From Salinicola sp. (GTDB taxonomy: Bacteria > Pseudomonadota > Gammaproteobacteria > Pseudomonadales > Halomonadaceae): 64,000 bases of DNA. The stretch spans positions 13,938-77,937 of the forward strand of contig NZNW01000142.1 of assembly GCA_002695065.1 (NCBI GenBank), in the 5' to 3' direction. This document shows positions 17,823 through 26,653 of the stretch, one piece after another. The notes below the pieces were generated by a model, which searched no databases, was not told the origin of the DNA, and worked only from the letters and a program-made list of their open reading frames with translations. A program made the position numbers and the translations under genes. Numbering within the stretch: position 1 is the stretch's first letter; every line of letters starts with the position of its first letter.

Positions 17823-18599
17823 ATGTCTACAGCGCAGGATTTCGCCCAGAAAGTCGTACTCGTGACCGGTGGTGGCACCGGGATCGGCAAGGCTACGGCT
17901 ATGCAGTTCGCCCGTCGGGGAGCGCGAGTGGCTATCGCGGCCCGACGGCCTGAAGCGCTCGAACAGACCGTTGCCGAGATTCGCGCGGCCGGGGGCGATG
18001 CCACGGCGTTCCGAGCCGACATTGCCCTGGCTACGGATGTGGAATCGCTAATTGCCAGTGTCGTCGAGCGATACGGACAGTTGGATATCGCCTTCAACAA
18101 CGCGGGCATCATGGGAAAGTGGGGGCTCAGTGAGTCACTGACGGTCGAGGATTTCGACCAGGCCATCGGCATCAATCTGCGAGGTACCTGGTTGTGTTGT
18201 CAGGCCGAGATCGCCCAGATGGCCAAACAGCAGACCGGGGGTGCCATCGTGAATACGTCATCGTGGCTTGCGCATGGTGCGCTCGAGGGGTCGACCCTCT
18301 ATTCGATCAGCAAGGCGGGTCTCGACAACATGGTACGGGCCCTGGCGCTGGAGACCAGCCGTCAGGGAATCCGGATCAACAATGTCAATCCAGGCGTCAT
18401 CGACACGGATATGTATCGTCAGAATACCGACGAAGCCAGCCGCAAACCGTTTATCGCTCATACTCCCATGAGCCGGGTGGGTAGCCCCGAAGAAGTCGCT
18501 GAAGCCGTGATTTGGCTGAGCTCCGACGCGTCTCGCTTCGTGACCGGCCAGAACCTGCTGGTCGATGGCGGGTATACCATCCCGGGTAATCGGGTCTGA
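17823..18599 (+). CDS. Short-chain dehydrogenase/reductase (SDR), glucose-dehydrogenase-like
   Basis: 258 aa starting at MSTAQD, with AGGAAG 6 nt upstream. TGGGTGIG, NNAG, the catalytic Ser in NTSSWLA and YSISKAG are intact; the C-terminal SRFVTGQNLLVDGGYT is the classical SDR ending. It is the second gene of the SDR pair. Unlike its neighbour it resembles the general cyclohexanol/glucose-type SDR group, so the pair is not a simple duplication. Substrate unassigned. Confidence 0.92.
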   Translation: MSTAQDFAQKVVLVTGGGTGIGKATAMQFARRGARVAIAARRPEALEQTVAEIRAAGGDATAFRADIALATDVESLIASVVERYGQLDIAFNNAGIMGKWGLSESLTVEDFDQAIGINLRGTWLCCQAEIAQMAKQQTGGAIVNTSSWLAHGALEGSTLYSISKAGLDNMVRALALETSRQGIRINNVNPGVIDTDMYRQNTDEASRKPFIAHTPMSRVGSPEEVAEAVIWLSSDASRFVTGQNLLVDGGYTIPGNRV

Positions 18600-18808
18600 T
18601 GGGAAAGCCGCAGCGCGGTCGCCGGGAGCGAGATGGGAACCCTCGGCCAACCCTTTCGCCAGACTCGGGTCACCGGCCTATCTCGGTCTTACCGAATTGG
18701 GCTCATGGCGCTAGCGGTTTTGAAATTTCGGCAAATGCATCGCTCACGGTCCGAACCGTCTAGGCTTGAGGGCTGTCACGCCAATCCTGCCCCGACATTA
18801 GGAGTCGC

Positions 18809-19333
18809 ATGGACGCACACAGCCCGACCTGGATCGCCGCCCAAATCGGCGGGTTCGTCGCCCTCGGCTTCATCATCGCGGCGTTCGCCAGCCGTCAGGA
18901 CGATCGGCTGCTGCTCTATCTCATCTTCGCCAACGTCGCCTTCGCCGTGCATTTTCTGCTGTTCGGGGAGGCCGTTGCCGCCGGCATGTCGGTCCTGGTC
19001 GTCGTCAGGATCTGGCTGGCGCGGCGGTTTCCGCGACGTCAGCCGCTCATGTGGCTGGTGCTGATCGCAACGGTGGCGGTCGCCGTGGCGACCTGGCACT
19101 CCTGGTACGACATCTTCCCGCTGCTCGCCGCCGTCTTCGGCACCCTGGCGATGTTTCTGCTGCGCGGCCTGCCCATGCGAGTGCTGCTGGCGGGTGTGGC
19201 GCTGTGCTGGCTCGCCAACGCGCTGATCATCGGCTCGATCGGTGGTTTCATCGCCGAACTGCTGGCGCTGGGTACCAACCTCGTCACCATGTGGCGAATC
19301 CAGCGCGCCAAGCGCCGGCCTCAGCCCGGTTGA
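18809..19333 (+). CDS. YgjV-family inner-membrane protein
   Basis: 174 aa with five to six hydrophobic helices. The N-terminal QIGGFVALGFIIAAFASRQ and C-terminal FIAELLALGTNLVTMWRI are typical of the YgjV (Imp-YgjV) family. AGGAG lies 4 nt before the ATG. Function is unknown for the family. It stands alone between the SDR pair and a structured repeat element. The 209 bp upstream contain no recognisable site. Confidence 0.88.
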   Translation: MDAHSPTWIAAQIGGFVALGFIIAAFASRQDDRLLLYLIFANVAFAVHFLLFGEAVAAGMSVLVVVRIWLARRFPRRQPLMWLVLIATVAVAVATWHSWYDIFPLLAAVFGTLAMFLLRGLPMRVLLAGVALCWLANALIIGSIGGFIAELLALGTNLVTMWRIQRAKRRPQPG

Positions 19334-19405
19334 CGGGATCGCCTTGGTCTCGTGGCGTGGGTCCGCAGGCCCACCGCTCTCCTCGTAAGATCGTCAAGGG
19401 ATCGC

Positions 19406-19569
19406 TAGTGTGATGTCTCGCAAGTAACGCGAAGAAATATCGGATGCATGGTGTTGCCAGACAAGGCGCGAGGAGGCGTCATATCGGGGTCTATGGCAAC
19501 GACGCGCAACGCGGTATGGCGGTGCCAGGCGCCGATATTATTGGATGATATTTGTGAGACATCACACTA
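19406..19569. repeat. Structured repeat element A (164 bp) with 14-bp terminal inverted repeats
   Basis: Perfect arms TAGTGTGATGTCTC / GAGACATCACACTA enclose a second stem (AATATCGG 19436-19443 with CCGATATT 19532-19539) and an inner GTTGCC/GGCAAC hairpin. In reverse orientation the inside resembles elements B and C: GCCAGACAAGGC, CGGGGTnnATG and AACGCnGTATGG..GCnAGGC occur in the same order. The last three bases form the stop codon of the hxlR-type gene. There is no coding capacity. Confidence 0.75.
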
Positions 19570-19962
19570 ACCCCACGCGGCTTCGTCATCGAGTGCCTGC
19601 TGGCGCGCATCGTAGACGCTTCGCGCCTTTTCGATTTCATGGTGGTGTTGCAGCGTCCATTGATGCAGCGCGTGAAAAGGCGCCTCGAGCGTTCGGCCGA
19701 GCGGCGTGATCCGGTATTCCACGGCTACCGGAGCCGATGCGATCACGCGGCGCTCGACGATGCCATTGCGCTCCAGCCGACGTAGCGTTTGGCTCAGCGC
19801 CTTCTGGGTAATGCCCTCCAACTGGCGCTTGAGCGCATTGAAGCGCAGCGGCTCGCTGCAGAGTGCCGCCAGCACCAGTACCGACCACTTGTCGGCGATC
19901 TGATCGAGAATCACGCGGCTGGGGCAATTGGCCGCCGCCGTCTGGCATGGTGAGTTGGGCAT
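19567..19962 (-). CDS. HxlR-family transcriptional regulator
   Basis: 131 aa winged-helix protein. ILDQIADKWSVLVLAALCSEPLRFNALKRQLEGITQKALSQTLRRLERNG is the diagnostic HxlR block. A Cys near the N-terminus (SPCQTAAANCPS) is common in this group and can be redox-sensing. GAGGAA precedes the ATG. It is divergent from the Old Yellow Enzyme gene with a palindrome between them, the classic arrangement for electrophile/quinone-responsive control. Its TAG stop is supplied by the end of repeat element A. Confidence 0.92.
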   Translation of the reverse strand: MPNSPCQTAAANCPSRVILDQIADKWSVLVLAALCSEPLRFNALKRQLEGITQKALSQTLRRLERNGIVERRVIASAPVAVEYRITPLGRTLEAPFHALHQWTLQHHHEIEKARSVYDARQQALDDEAAWG

Positions 19963-20013
19963 GGCGGTTTCCTCGAGGATACCTGGTGAGTTGAAAGTAG
20001 CCGATGGGTATCA

Positions 20014-20030
20014 GGTATAAACCATATACC
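20014..20030. promoter_or_regulatory. Candidate HxlR operator
   Basis: GGTATA and TATACC arms with a 5-nt spacer lie in the 100-bp divergent region, 33 bp before the oxidoreductase start and 52 bp before the regulator start. A further GGTAT half-site lies just upstream. Confidence 0.5.
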
Positions 20031-20062
20031 GCAGTTTCCATCTTATCACTCGGAGTATTCCC

Positions 20063-21184
20063 ATGGCCTCATCCAACGTCGATGCGCTGTTTCGGCCCTT
20101 TCAACTGAAATCCCTCTCGCTCAAGAACCGTATCGTCATGGCGCCGATGACGCGGTCGTTCTCGCCGGCGGGCATACCTGGCGACAACGTCGCCGCCTAC
20201 TACCGCCGGCGGGCCGAGAACGAGGTTGGCCTGATCCTGTCCGAAGGCACCACCATCGATCGGCCGGCCGCCCGCAACGAGCCCAATATCCCGTTCTTTC
20301 ATGGCGAAGAGGCGCTGGCCGGTTGGCAGAACGTCATCGATGGCGTGCATGAAGTGGGTGGCCGCATGGGGCCGCAGATCTGGCACGTGGGCTCGGTCGC
20401 CAGTTTTCTCACGGACTGGGTACAGGAGATACCTGTCGAAAGCCCGTCCGGTCTGGTCGCGCCCGGTCAGCCGCGCGGCGAAGCCATGAGTGAAGAGGCT
20501 ATCGCCGACACGCTGGATGCCTATGCCCGCGCCGCGGCCGACGCCAAGCGGCTCGGTTTCGACACGGTGGAAATTCACGCCGCCCACGGCTATCTGATCG
20601 ATCAGTTCTTCTGGGCGGCCACCAATCGGCGCAGCGATCGCTACGGCGGCACTACCCTCAAGGAGCGTTCCCGCTTCGCCGCGGAAGTCGTCAAGAGCGT
20701 GCGCGCTGCCGTCGGCCCCGATCTGCCGATCATCCTGCGCGTGAGTCAGTGGAAACAGCAGGACTTCGACGTACGCCTGGCCAATACGCCGGACGAGATG
20801 ACCGACTGGCTCGCCCCGCTCGTGGAAGCCGGTGCGGATATCCTGCACTGCTCGCAGCGACGGTTCTGGGAGCCGGAGTATCCGGAAATCGACGGCCCCG
20901 ATGGCCTGAATTTTGCCGGCTGGGCCAAGAAACTCACGGGGGCGCCCACCATCAGTGTCGGTTCGGTCGGCCTGTCCGGTGATTTCATGGGCGCCTTCAG
21001 CGGCGAGAGCTCGAGCCCGGCCAGCCTGGACAAGCTCTTGGCCCGGATGGAGCGCGACGAATTCGATCTGATCGCTGTCGGTCGCGCGTTGCTGAGTGAT
21101 CCGGCGTGGGTGAGGAAGATCCATGCCCGCGATGAGGGATCGTTGAGCGATTTCACCAAGGAGGCGTTGGCCGAACTGTACTGA
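20063..21184 (+). CDS. NADH:flavin oxidoreductase, Old Yellow Enzyme family
   Basis: 373 aa TIM-barrel flavoprotein. The N-terminal NRIVMAPMTRSF, the active-site HAAHGYLIDQFF block and RRSDRYGG are diagnostic of OYE/NemA-type enzymes, which bind FMN and reduce activated alkenes, nitro-compounds or quinones with NAD(P)H. GGAG lies 7 nt upstream. The divergent HxlR gene is its probable regulator. The physiological substrate is not predictable. Confidence 0.93.
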   Translation: MASSNVDALFRPFQLKSLSLKNRIVMAPMTRSFSPAGIPGDNVAAYYRRRAENEVGLILSEGTTIDRPAARNEPNIPFFHGEEALAGWQNVIDGVHEVGGRMGPQIWHVGSVASFLTDWVQEIPVESPSGLVAPGQPRGEAMSEEAIADTLDAYARAAADAKRLGFDTVEIHAAHGYLIDQFFWAATNRRSDRYGGTTLKERSRFAAEVVKSVRAAVGPDLPIILRVSQWKQQDFDVRLANTPDEMTDWLAPLVEAGADILHCSQRRFWEPEYPEIDGPDGLNFAGWAKKLTGAPTISVGSVGLSGDFMGAFSGESSSPASLDKLLARMERDEFDLIAVGRALLSDPAWVRKIHARDEGSLSDFTKEALAELY

Positions 21185-21320
21185 TTCGGCATTCGATCTC
21201 CGCAACGGGCTTGGACCACCACAGGGTGGTCCAGCAGCCGGTCGGCACGCGAAGTCGTGGCATTTCGATCCGACCCCGAAAGCTCTCGAGCCGACGGGGT
21301 CTCCCCTCGAAGGATCGGCT

Positions 21321-22010
21321 TCAGGCTTGTCGGCGCCGATCCGCGATGACACGCCGGCCACGCACGCAGTCGGCTTCGTGCGGCTCGTCGACCCACGGTT
21401 CGGCGATGCCCTGTTCGACCCATTCGGCCACCGCCGGATGCGCCAGCAGGCGCTCGGCGTAGGCCATGGCCGCCGCCCCGAGTTCGATGCCGTAACCGCG
21501 GATGCGCACCGCGACCGGGGCGAACATGGCGTCCACGGCGGTGAAGGCGTCGCCCGCGAGCCATGGGCCGCCGAAAGTCTCCAGCCCTTCCTGCCATAGC
21601 GTATCGAGTCGCTTCAGATCCCTCTCCAGCGCCTCGCTCGGCGTGCCCAGGTCGATGCTCAGCGCGCAGTTCATCGAACACTCGTCGCGCAGGGCGGCAA
21701 AGCCGGAATGCATCTCGGCGCTGGCGCAGCGGGCCCAGGCTCGGGCGGCGCGATCGGTGGGCCATGCGCTCGGGTGGGCCTCGGCCAGGTACTCCGCGAT
21801 CGCCAGTGACTCCCATACCACCTGGTCGTCGTCGTGCAGGCAGGGGACCTTGGCGGTGGGCGAGAAGCGCGTGAACGCCTGCTGCTGGCCGGCGCCTTCG
21901 AACGGCGTCAGCACCTCCTCGAACGGGATCTGCAGGGCCCGCAGCAGCACCCAGGGTCGCATCGACCAGGATGAGTAGTTCTTGTTGGCGATGAAGAGTC
22001 GATAAGCCAT
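21321..22010 (-). CDS. Glutathione S-transferase family protein
   Basis: 229 aa. The N-terminal thioredoxin-like domain begins YRLFIANKNYSSWSMRPW and has the cis-Pro region TAKVPCL and the glutathione-gamma-Glu-binding ES motif (VWESLAIAEYLAE). The C-terminal helical domain follows (WLAGDAFTAVDAMFAP). The Ser-rich active site (NYSSWS) resembles the zeta-like or uncharacterised COG0625 group. GGAG precedes the ATG. It is divergent from cysJ across 200 bp; no regulatory palindrome is convincing there. Confidence 0.92.
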   Translation of the reverse strand: MAYRLFIANKNYSSWSMRPWVLLRALQIPFEEVLTPFEGAGQQQAFTRFSPTAKVPCLHDDDQVVWESLAIAEYLAEAHPSAWPTDRAARAWARCASAEMHSGFAALRDECSMNCALSIDLGTPSEALERDLKRLDTLWQEGLETFGGPWLAGDAFTAVDAMFAPVAVRIRGYGIELGAAAMAYAERLLAHPAVAEWVEQGIAEPWVDEPHEADCVRGRRVIADRRRQA

Positions 22011-22209
22011 GGCAGTCTCCGGAAAAAGGGGGCAACCGAGTATGCGAGGATCGACGACCGACGAAAAGCCGTCATGACGTCATCGAATAACGACAGTGCG
22101 TTTTAGCCTTTTTGATTCTCGGCGGTTGCCCTAACACTAATGGGTTATCCGATTCCGGTCCGCGCGCTCTGCCGGCGGTTCCGGTCATTTCGTCAACGAG
22201 AGGATAGGC

Positions 22210-24012
22210 GTGGCGCCGATGACACTGACCGATACCAACAGCCCGCTGAACGCCGACCAGGCCAGGCGCGTGCAGCAGGCGCTGGCGGATCTGAACGACG
22301 CGCAGCGGCAGTGGTTGAGTGGCTATCTGGCGGGGCTCGGTGCCCAGTCGGCCGGTGAGTCGCCGACGGGCGATTCGTCGCCAGCGAAGGCCGCCACCAC
22401 GGCGCTGACCGTGCTCTATGGCAGCCAGACCGGCAATGCCGAGGGGGTGGCCGAGCTGGCCGCAGAGCGCGCTCGCGCCAAGGGATTCGAGGTAACCCTC
22501 ACCAGCATGGCGGACGCCGGAAAGAAGACGCTGAAGGCCGTCGAACGGCTGCTGGTCGTGGTCAGTACCCAGGGCGACGGCGATCCGCCCGATCCGGCGC
22601 TCGAATTTCACGAATTAATGATGGGGCGCAAGGCGCCGAAACTGACGGGGACTCGCTTTGCCGTGCTGGGGCTGGGCGATGCCAGCTACGAGCACTTCTG
22701 CCAGACCGGCAAGGAGTTCGACGCGCGCCTGGCCGAACTGGGTGGCGAACGGCTCAGGGAGCGCGCCGATTGCGATGTCGATTACGAGGAGCGTGCCGAG
22801 GCCTGGATCGACGAGGTGCTCGAGTCGCTGGCCGGCGACCTCGCCACGCCGCCTCCGGCTGAGGCCGCCGAGACCGACGCGGCGCAAGGCGCCCAGCCGT
22901 CGTACTCGAAGAAACATCCGTTCATGGCCGAGGTGTTGACCCGTCAACCGCTCAATGGGCGCGGCTCCGACAAGCAGACCTTGCATCTCGAACTGTCGCT
23001 GGAGGATTCCGGGCTGGAGTACCTGCCGGGCGACGCCGTCGGGGTGGTGCCGCAGAACGATCCCGCGCACGTGGACGAACTGATCGCGATGCTCAAGCTC
23101 GACGCCGAATCCCCGCTGGACGAGGGCCGGGTACTGCGCGACGCGCTGCTGGCGGATTTCGAGGTGACCACGCTGACGCGCCCGTTTCTCAAGCAGTGGG
23201 CGGAGTGGTCCCAGGCGCCGGAACTGCAGCGCCTGCTGGGTGAAGAGGCCCGCGATGAACTGCGTGACTGGCTCCACGGGCGCCAGATCATCGACGTGAT
23301 CGAACAGTTCCCGGTCGACGGGATCGATGCCGCCCAGTTTTCGGCGGCGCTGCGCAAGTTGCCGCCGCGTCTCTACTCCATCGCCTCGAGCCAGGCGGCG
23401 GCCGCGGACGAGGTGCATCTCACCGTGGCTGTGGTGCGCTACGAAACCCACGGCCGGGCTCGTAACGGCGTGACCACGAGCTATCTGGCCGACCGGATCG
23501 AACCCGGCGACCGGGTGCCGATCTATATCGACCGCAACAAGCAGTTCAAGCTGCCCGACGATGACGAGGCGCCGCTGATCATGATCGGTCCCGGCACCGG
23601 CGTCGCGCCGTTCCGCGCCTTCCTGCAGGAGCGCGAGGAGCGCGGCGCTGGCGGCGACAACTGGCTGTTCTTTGGCGATCGGCACTTCCGCAGCGATTTC
23701 CTCTATCAGGCGGAGTGGCTCAAGTGGCGACAGCAGGGGCTGCTGACGCGCCTCGATGTCGCTTTCTCTCGCGATCAGGCCGACAAGGTCTACGTTCAGG
23801 ACAGGATGCGCGAGCAGGCCGAGAGGCTCTATGCCTGGCTGGAAGCCGGCGCCTACGTCTACGTCTGTGGCGATGCCGAGTTCATGGCGCCGGACGTGCA
23901 CCAGGCACTGCGCGACATCATCCGCGAGCAGGGCGGGCACGGCGAAGCCGGCGCCGACGACTATCTGCGTCAGTTGCAGCAGGAGAAGCGTTATCAGCGC
24001 GACATCTATTAG
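22210..24012 (+). CDS. cysJ: Sulfite reductase (NADPH) flavoprotein alpha subunit
   Basis: 600 aa. A short N-terminal tail is followed by a flavodoxin-like FMN domain (LYGSQTGNAEGVAE near residue 71) with STQGDGDPPD, then the FAD domain (RLYSIASS) and the NADPH domain (GPGTGVAPFRAF). The last residues EKRYQRDIY are the CysJ signature. The start is GTG at 22210, with GAGAGGA 6 nt away; an ATG at 22219 is also possible. It passes electrons from NADPH through FAD and FMN to CysI. cysI begins 8 bp downstream. No CysH is in the window, so the pathway is completed elsewhere. Confidence 0.96.
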   Translation: MAPMTLTDTNSPLNADQARRVQQALADLNDAQRQWLSGYLAGLGAQSAGESPTGDSSPAKAATTALTVLYGSQTGNAEGVAELAAERARAKGFEVTLTSMADAGKKTLKAVERLLVVVSTQGDGDPPDPALEFHELMMGRKAPKLTGTRFAVLGLGDASYEHFCQTGKEFDARLAELGGERLRERADCDVDYEERAEAWIDEVLESLAGDLATPPPAEAAETDAAQGAQPSYSKKHPFMAEVLTRQPLNGRGSDKQTLHLELSLEDSGLEYLPGDAVGVVPQNDPAHVDELIAMLKLDAESPLDEGRVLRDALLADFEVTTLTRPFLKQWAEWSQAPELQRLLGEEARDELRDWLHGRQIIDVIEQFPVDGIDAAQFSAALRKLPPRLYSIASSQAAAADEVHLTVAVVRYETHGRARNGVTTSYLADRIEPGDRVPIYIDRNKQFKLPDDDEAPLIMIGPGTGVAPFRAFLQEREERGAGGDNWLFFGDRHFRSDFLYQAEWLKWRQQGLLTRLDVAFSRDQADKVYVQDRMREQAERLYAWLEAGAYVYVCGDAEFMAPDVHQALRDIIREQGGHGEAGADDYLRQLQQEKRYQRDIY

Positions 24013-24020
24013 GAGTCGAC

Positions 24021-25784
24021 ATGGACATCATCGCCAAACTGCGTGACATCCCACTCGATGAGCTGCATCCCAACGAGCGGCTCAAGGTGGAGAGCGACTA
24101 TCTGCGCGGCACGCTGGAAGAGAGCCTGGCCGATCGCGCCACCGGCGCCGTCGCCGAGAACGATACCCAACTGACCAAGTTTCACGGCTTCTACCAGCAG
24201 GACGACCGCGACCAGCGCGACGAGCGCCGACACCAGAAACTCGAACCGCTCTACAGTTTCATGGTGCGGTTGCGGCTGCCCGGGGGGCTGGTCACGCCGG
24301 CGCAGTGGCAGACGCTCGACGACGTGGCCTCACGCTACGCCAACGGCACGCTGCGCATCACCACGCGGCAGACCTTCCAGTATCACGGCGTGCTCAAGGA
24401 GAACCTGCGCCCGCACCTGCAGACCATCCATCAGGCCATGGTGGATACCATCGCCGCCTGTGGCGACGTCAACCGCAACGTGATCTGCACTGCCAATCCG
24501 CATCGCTCCGCCGTTCATCGGCAGGTCTACGAGTTGAGTCACCGGATCAGCGCTCGCCTGCTGCCTCGCACCCGGGCCTATCACGAGATATTCCTGGGTG
24601 AGGAGCGCGTCGCCGGCGGCGCCGAGGAACGCGCGGACGCGACGGCGGAGGGGGCTTCGCCGGCGCTCGATCCCAACGAGCCGCTCTACACCCGCCATTA
24701 CCTGCCGCGTAAGTTCAAGGTGGCGCTGGCGATTCCGCCGGAGAACGATGTCGACCTGTTCGCCCACGACGTCGGCTTCATTGCCGATGTGGTGGAGGGC
24801 GAACTGCGGGGCTTCACCGTCTGCATCGGCGGCGGCATGGGTATGACCCACGGCGAGCCGACGACCTTTCCGCGGCTCTCCGACCCCATCGGATACTGCT
24901 CGCCGGAAGCCGCGCCCGCCGTGGCGGAAGCGATCATGCGGGTGCAGCGCGACAACGGCAATCGCCGCGACCGCAAGCAGGCACGACTGAAATATACCGT
25001 CGAGGAGATGGGGCTCGAGGCGTTCAAGACCGAGGTCGAAGGGCACCTCGGCGAAGCGCTGGCGCCGGCGCGCGATTATCACTTCGACAACAACGGCGAT
25101 CGGCTGGGCTGGGTCCAGGGCGACGACGGCCAGTGGCACTACGGCCTGTTCGTCCAGAACGGACGCATCGCCGACTTCCCCGACGGCCCGCAGCTACGCA
25201 CCGGATTGCGCGAGATCGCCGAACAGCATGACGGCGACCTGGTGCTCACCACCAACCAGAACGTGATCATCACCCAGGTCGACGAGTCCCGGCGCGAGGC
25301 CATCGACGCGCTGCTGGACCGTCATCGGCTGGTCGCGGAAACCTCTCCGCTACGGCGTAACGCCATGGCCTGCGTGGCATTCCCGACCTGCGGGCTGGCA
25401 ATGGCGGAGAGCGAGCGCTACCTGCCCTCGCTGATCGACAAACTGGAAGCCGTGATGCACGAAGCGGGGCTGGCCGACGATGCGATCATCGTACGCATGA
25501 CCGGCTGCCCCAACGGCTGCGCACGCCCCTATCTCGCCGAGATCGGCTTCGTCGGCAAGGCGCCGGGGCGTTACAACCTCTATCTCGGCGGCGGCTTCAG
25601 CGGCCAACGCCTCAACAAGCTCTACCGCGAGAACATCGATGAAGCGACCATCCTCGAGGCGCTGATGCCGTTGATCCAGCGCTACGCCGTCGAGCGCGAG
25701 GCGGGCGAACCGTTTGGCGACTTCGTGATTCGCATCGGCGTGATCAAGGAGACCACCGCCGGACGCGAGTTTCACCAGGCTTGA
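24021..25784 (+). CDS. cysI: Sulfite reductase (NADPH) hemoprotein beta subunit
   Basis: 587 aa from ATG with AGGAG 5 nt upstream. The siroheme/4Fe-4S ligands are intact: CVAFPTC (Cx5C) and CPNGC (Cx3C). TLRITTRQTFQYHG and TTNQNVIITQV are the conserved substrate-side blocks. It catalyses the six-electron reduction of sulfite to sulfide for cysteine synthesis, in complex with CysJ. A ~20-residue Ala/Glu-rich insertion (GGAEERADATAEG) is a small local peculiarity. It is convergent with the citryl-CoA-lyase-like gene. Confidence 0.97.
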   Translation: MDIIAKLRDIPLDELHPNERLKVESDYLRGTLEESLADRATGAVAENDTQLTKFHGFYQQDDRDQRDERRHQKLEPLYSFMVRLRLPGGLVTPAQWQTLDDVASRYANGTLRITTRQTFQYHGVLKENLRPHLQTIHQAMVDTIAACGDVNRNVICTANPHRSAVHRQVYELSHRISARLLPRTRAYHEIFLGEERVAGGAEERADATAEGASPALDPNEPLYTRHYLPRKFKVALAIPPENDVDLFAHDVGFIADVVEGELRGFTVCIGGGMGMTHGEPTTFPRLSDPIGYCSPEAAPAVAEAIMRVQRDNGNRRDRKQARLKYTVEEMGLEAFKTEVEGHLGEALAPARDYHFDNNGDRLGWVQGDDGQWHYGLFVQNGRIADFPDGPQLRTGLREIAEQHDGDLVLTTNQNVIITQVDESRREAIDALLDRHRLVAETSPLRRNAMACVAFPTCGLAMAESERYLPSLIDKLEAVMHEAGLADDAIIVRMTGCPNGCARPYLAEIGFVGKAPGRYNLYLGGGFSGQRLNKLYRENIDEATILEALMPLIQRYAVEREAGEPFGDFVIRIGVIKETTAGREFHQA

Positions 25785-25805
25785 ACGGTCGCCGTTCGAG
25801 AGAGA

Positions 25806-26639
25806 TCAGCCCCGGTTTGGCACCGGGCGTTGTGCCGGGCCGCCATAGGGCCACAGCCAGCCCTTGGGCATCGGGCCCTTGTTGCGCCCGCCCTGGCACT
25901 GCTGCTCCCAGGCGTGGGCGAGGATGCCCACCGAGCGCGACAGGCAGAACAGGCCGCGGGCCAGCGGGGCGGGAAAGCCCAGCTCGGCGTAGATGACGGC
26001 GGTGGCGCCGTCAATGTTGAGCGGAATCGGTTTGTCCTTCATGGCGATGAGCTGGCGTTCGACCTCGCGGGCGATGGAGACGAAGTTGCCATCCACCTCG
26101 CCGCGAGCGGCGGCTTCCTCCACCAGTTGCAGCAGTCGCGGCCCGCGGGGGTCGACCGAGTGGAAGCGGTGGCCGAAGCCGGGAATGATCTTGGTCCGCT
26201 CGCGCTGCCAGGTGGCGATGCCTTCCTGGACCGCGATCTCCAGAGGGTGCCCGCCGATCTGGTACTCGAGGATCGACTGGTACAGCTCGACGGCCTGTTC
26301 GCCGGCGCCACCATGGACGTCATCGAGCACGTTGACCGCGGAAGCCATGGCGTTGTTGAGGCTGCTGCCGCAGGTCACGGCCATCCGGGCGATGGCGATG
26401 CTCGGCGCCTGCGGGCCGTGGTCGACGGCGCTCATCAGTGCCGTTTCCAGCAGCGCCGACTGCGCTCGGGTGGGCAGCTCACCGCGAGTCATCAGCCAGA
26501 CCATGTCGGTAAAGCCGACGTTGCCGATCAACTCCTCGATGGGATAACCGCGATAGCGGATCTCACCGGGGCGCATGTCGATGATGTCGGTCTTCCACCA
26601 CTGCCGGGCCTGGTATTCGGGGGTGAGGGTATCGGTCAT
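25806..26639 (-). CDS. Citryl-CoA-lyase-like protein (short citrate-synthase homologue)
   Basis: 277 aa from ATG (MTDTLTPEYQ). The opening GEIRYRGYPIEELIG and GFGHRFHSVDPRGPR are citrate-synthase hallmarks, but the protein is only about two thirds of normal citrate synthase length. That is the size of the citryl-CoA lyase branch, which cleaves citryl-CoA-type thioesters. Fourteen bases separate it from the CaiB gene upstream, so the pair is co-transcribed. A CoA transferase could make the thioester that this protein splits (inference). A full-length citrate synthase must be elsewhere. Confidence 0.85.
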   Translation of the reverse strand: MTDTLTPEYQARQWWKTDIIDMRPGEIRYRGYPIEELIGNVGFTDMVWLMTRGELPTRAQSALLETALMSAVDHGPQAPSIAIARMAVTCGSSLNNAMASAVNVLDDVHGGAGEQAVELYQSILEYQIGGHPLEIAVQEGIATWQRERTKIIPGFGHRFHSVDPRGPRLLQLVEEAAARGEVDGNFVSIAREVERQLIAMKDKPIPLNIDGATAVIYAELGFPAPLARGLFCLSRSVGILAHAWEQQCQGGRNKGPMPKGWLWPYGGPAQRPVPNRG

Positions 26640-26653
26640 GAGATGTCTCCTGT

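Noticed and set aside
22011..22209. CysB-type binding site before cysJ
   Set aside because: The CysB consensus is too weak to claim by eye; only AT-rich stretches without a clear repeat are visible.
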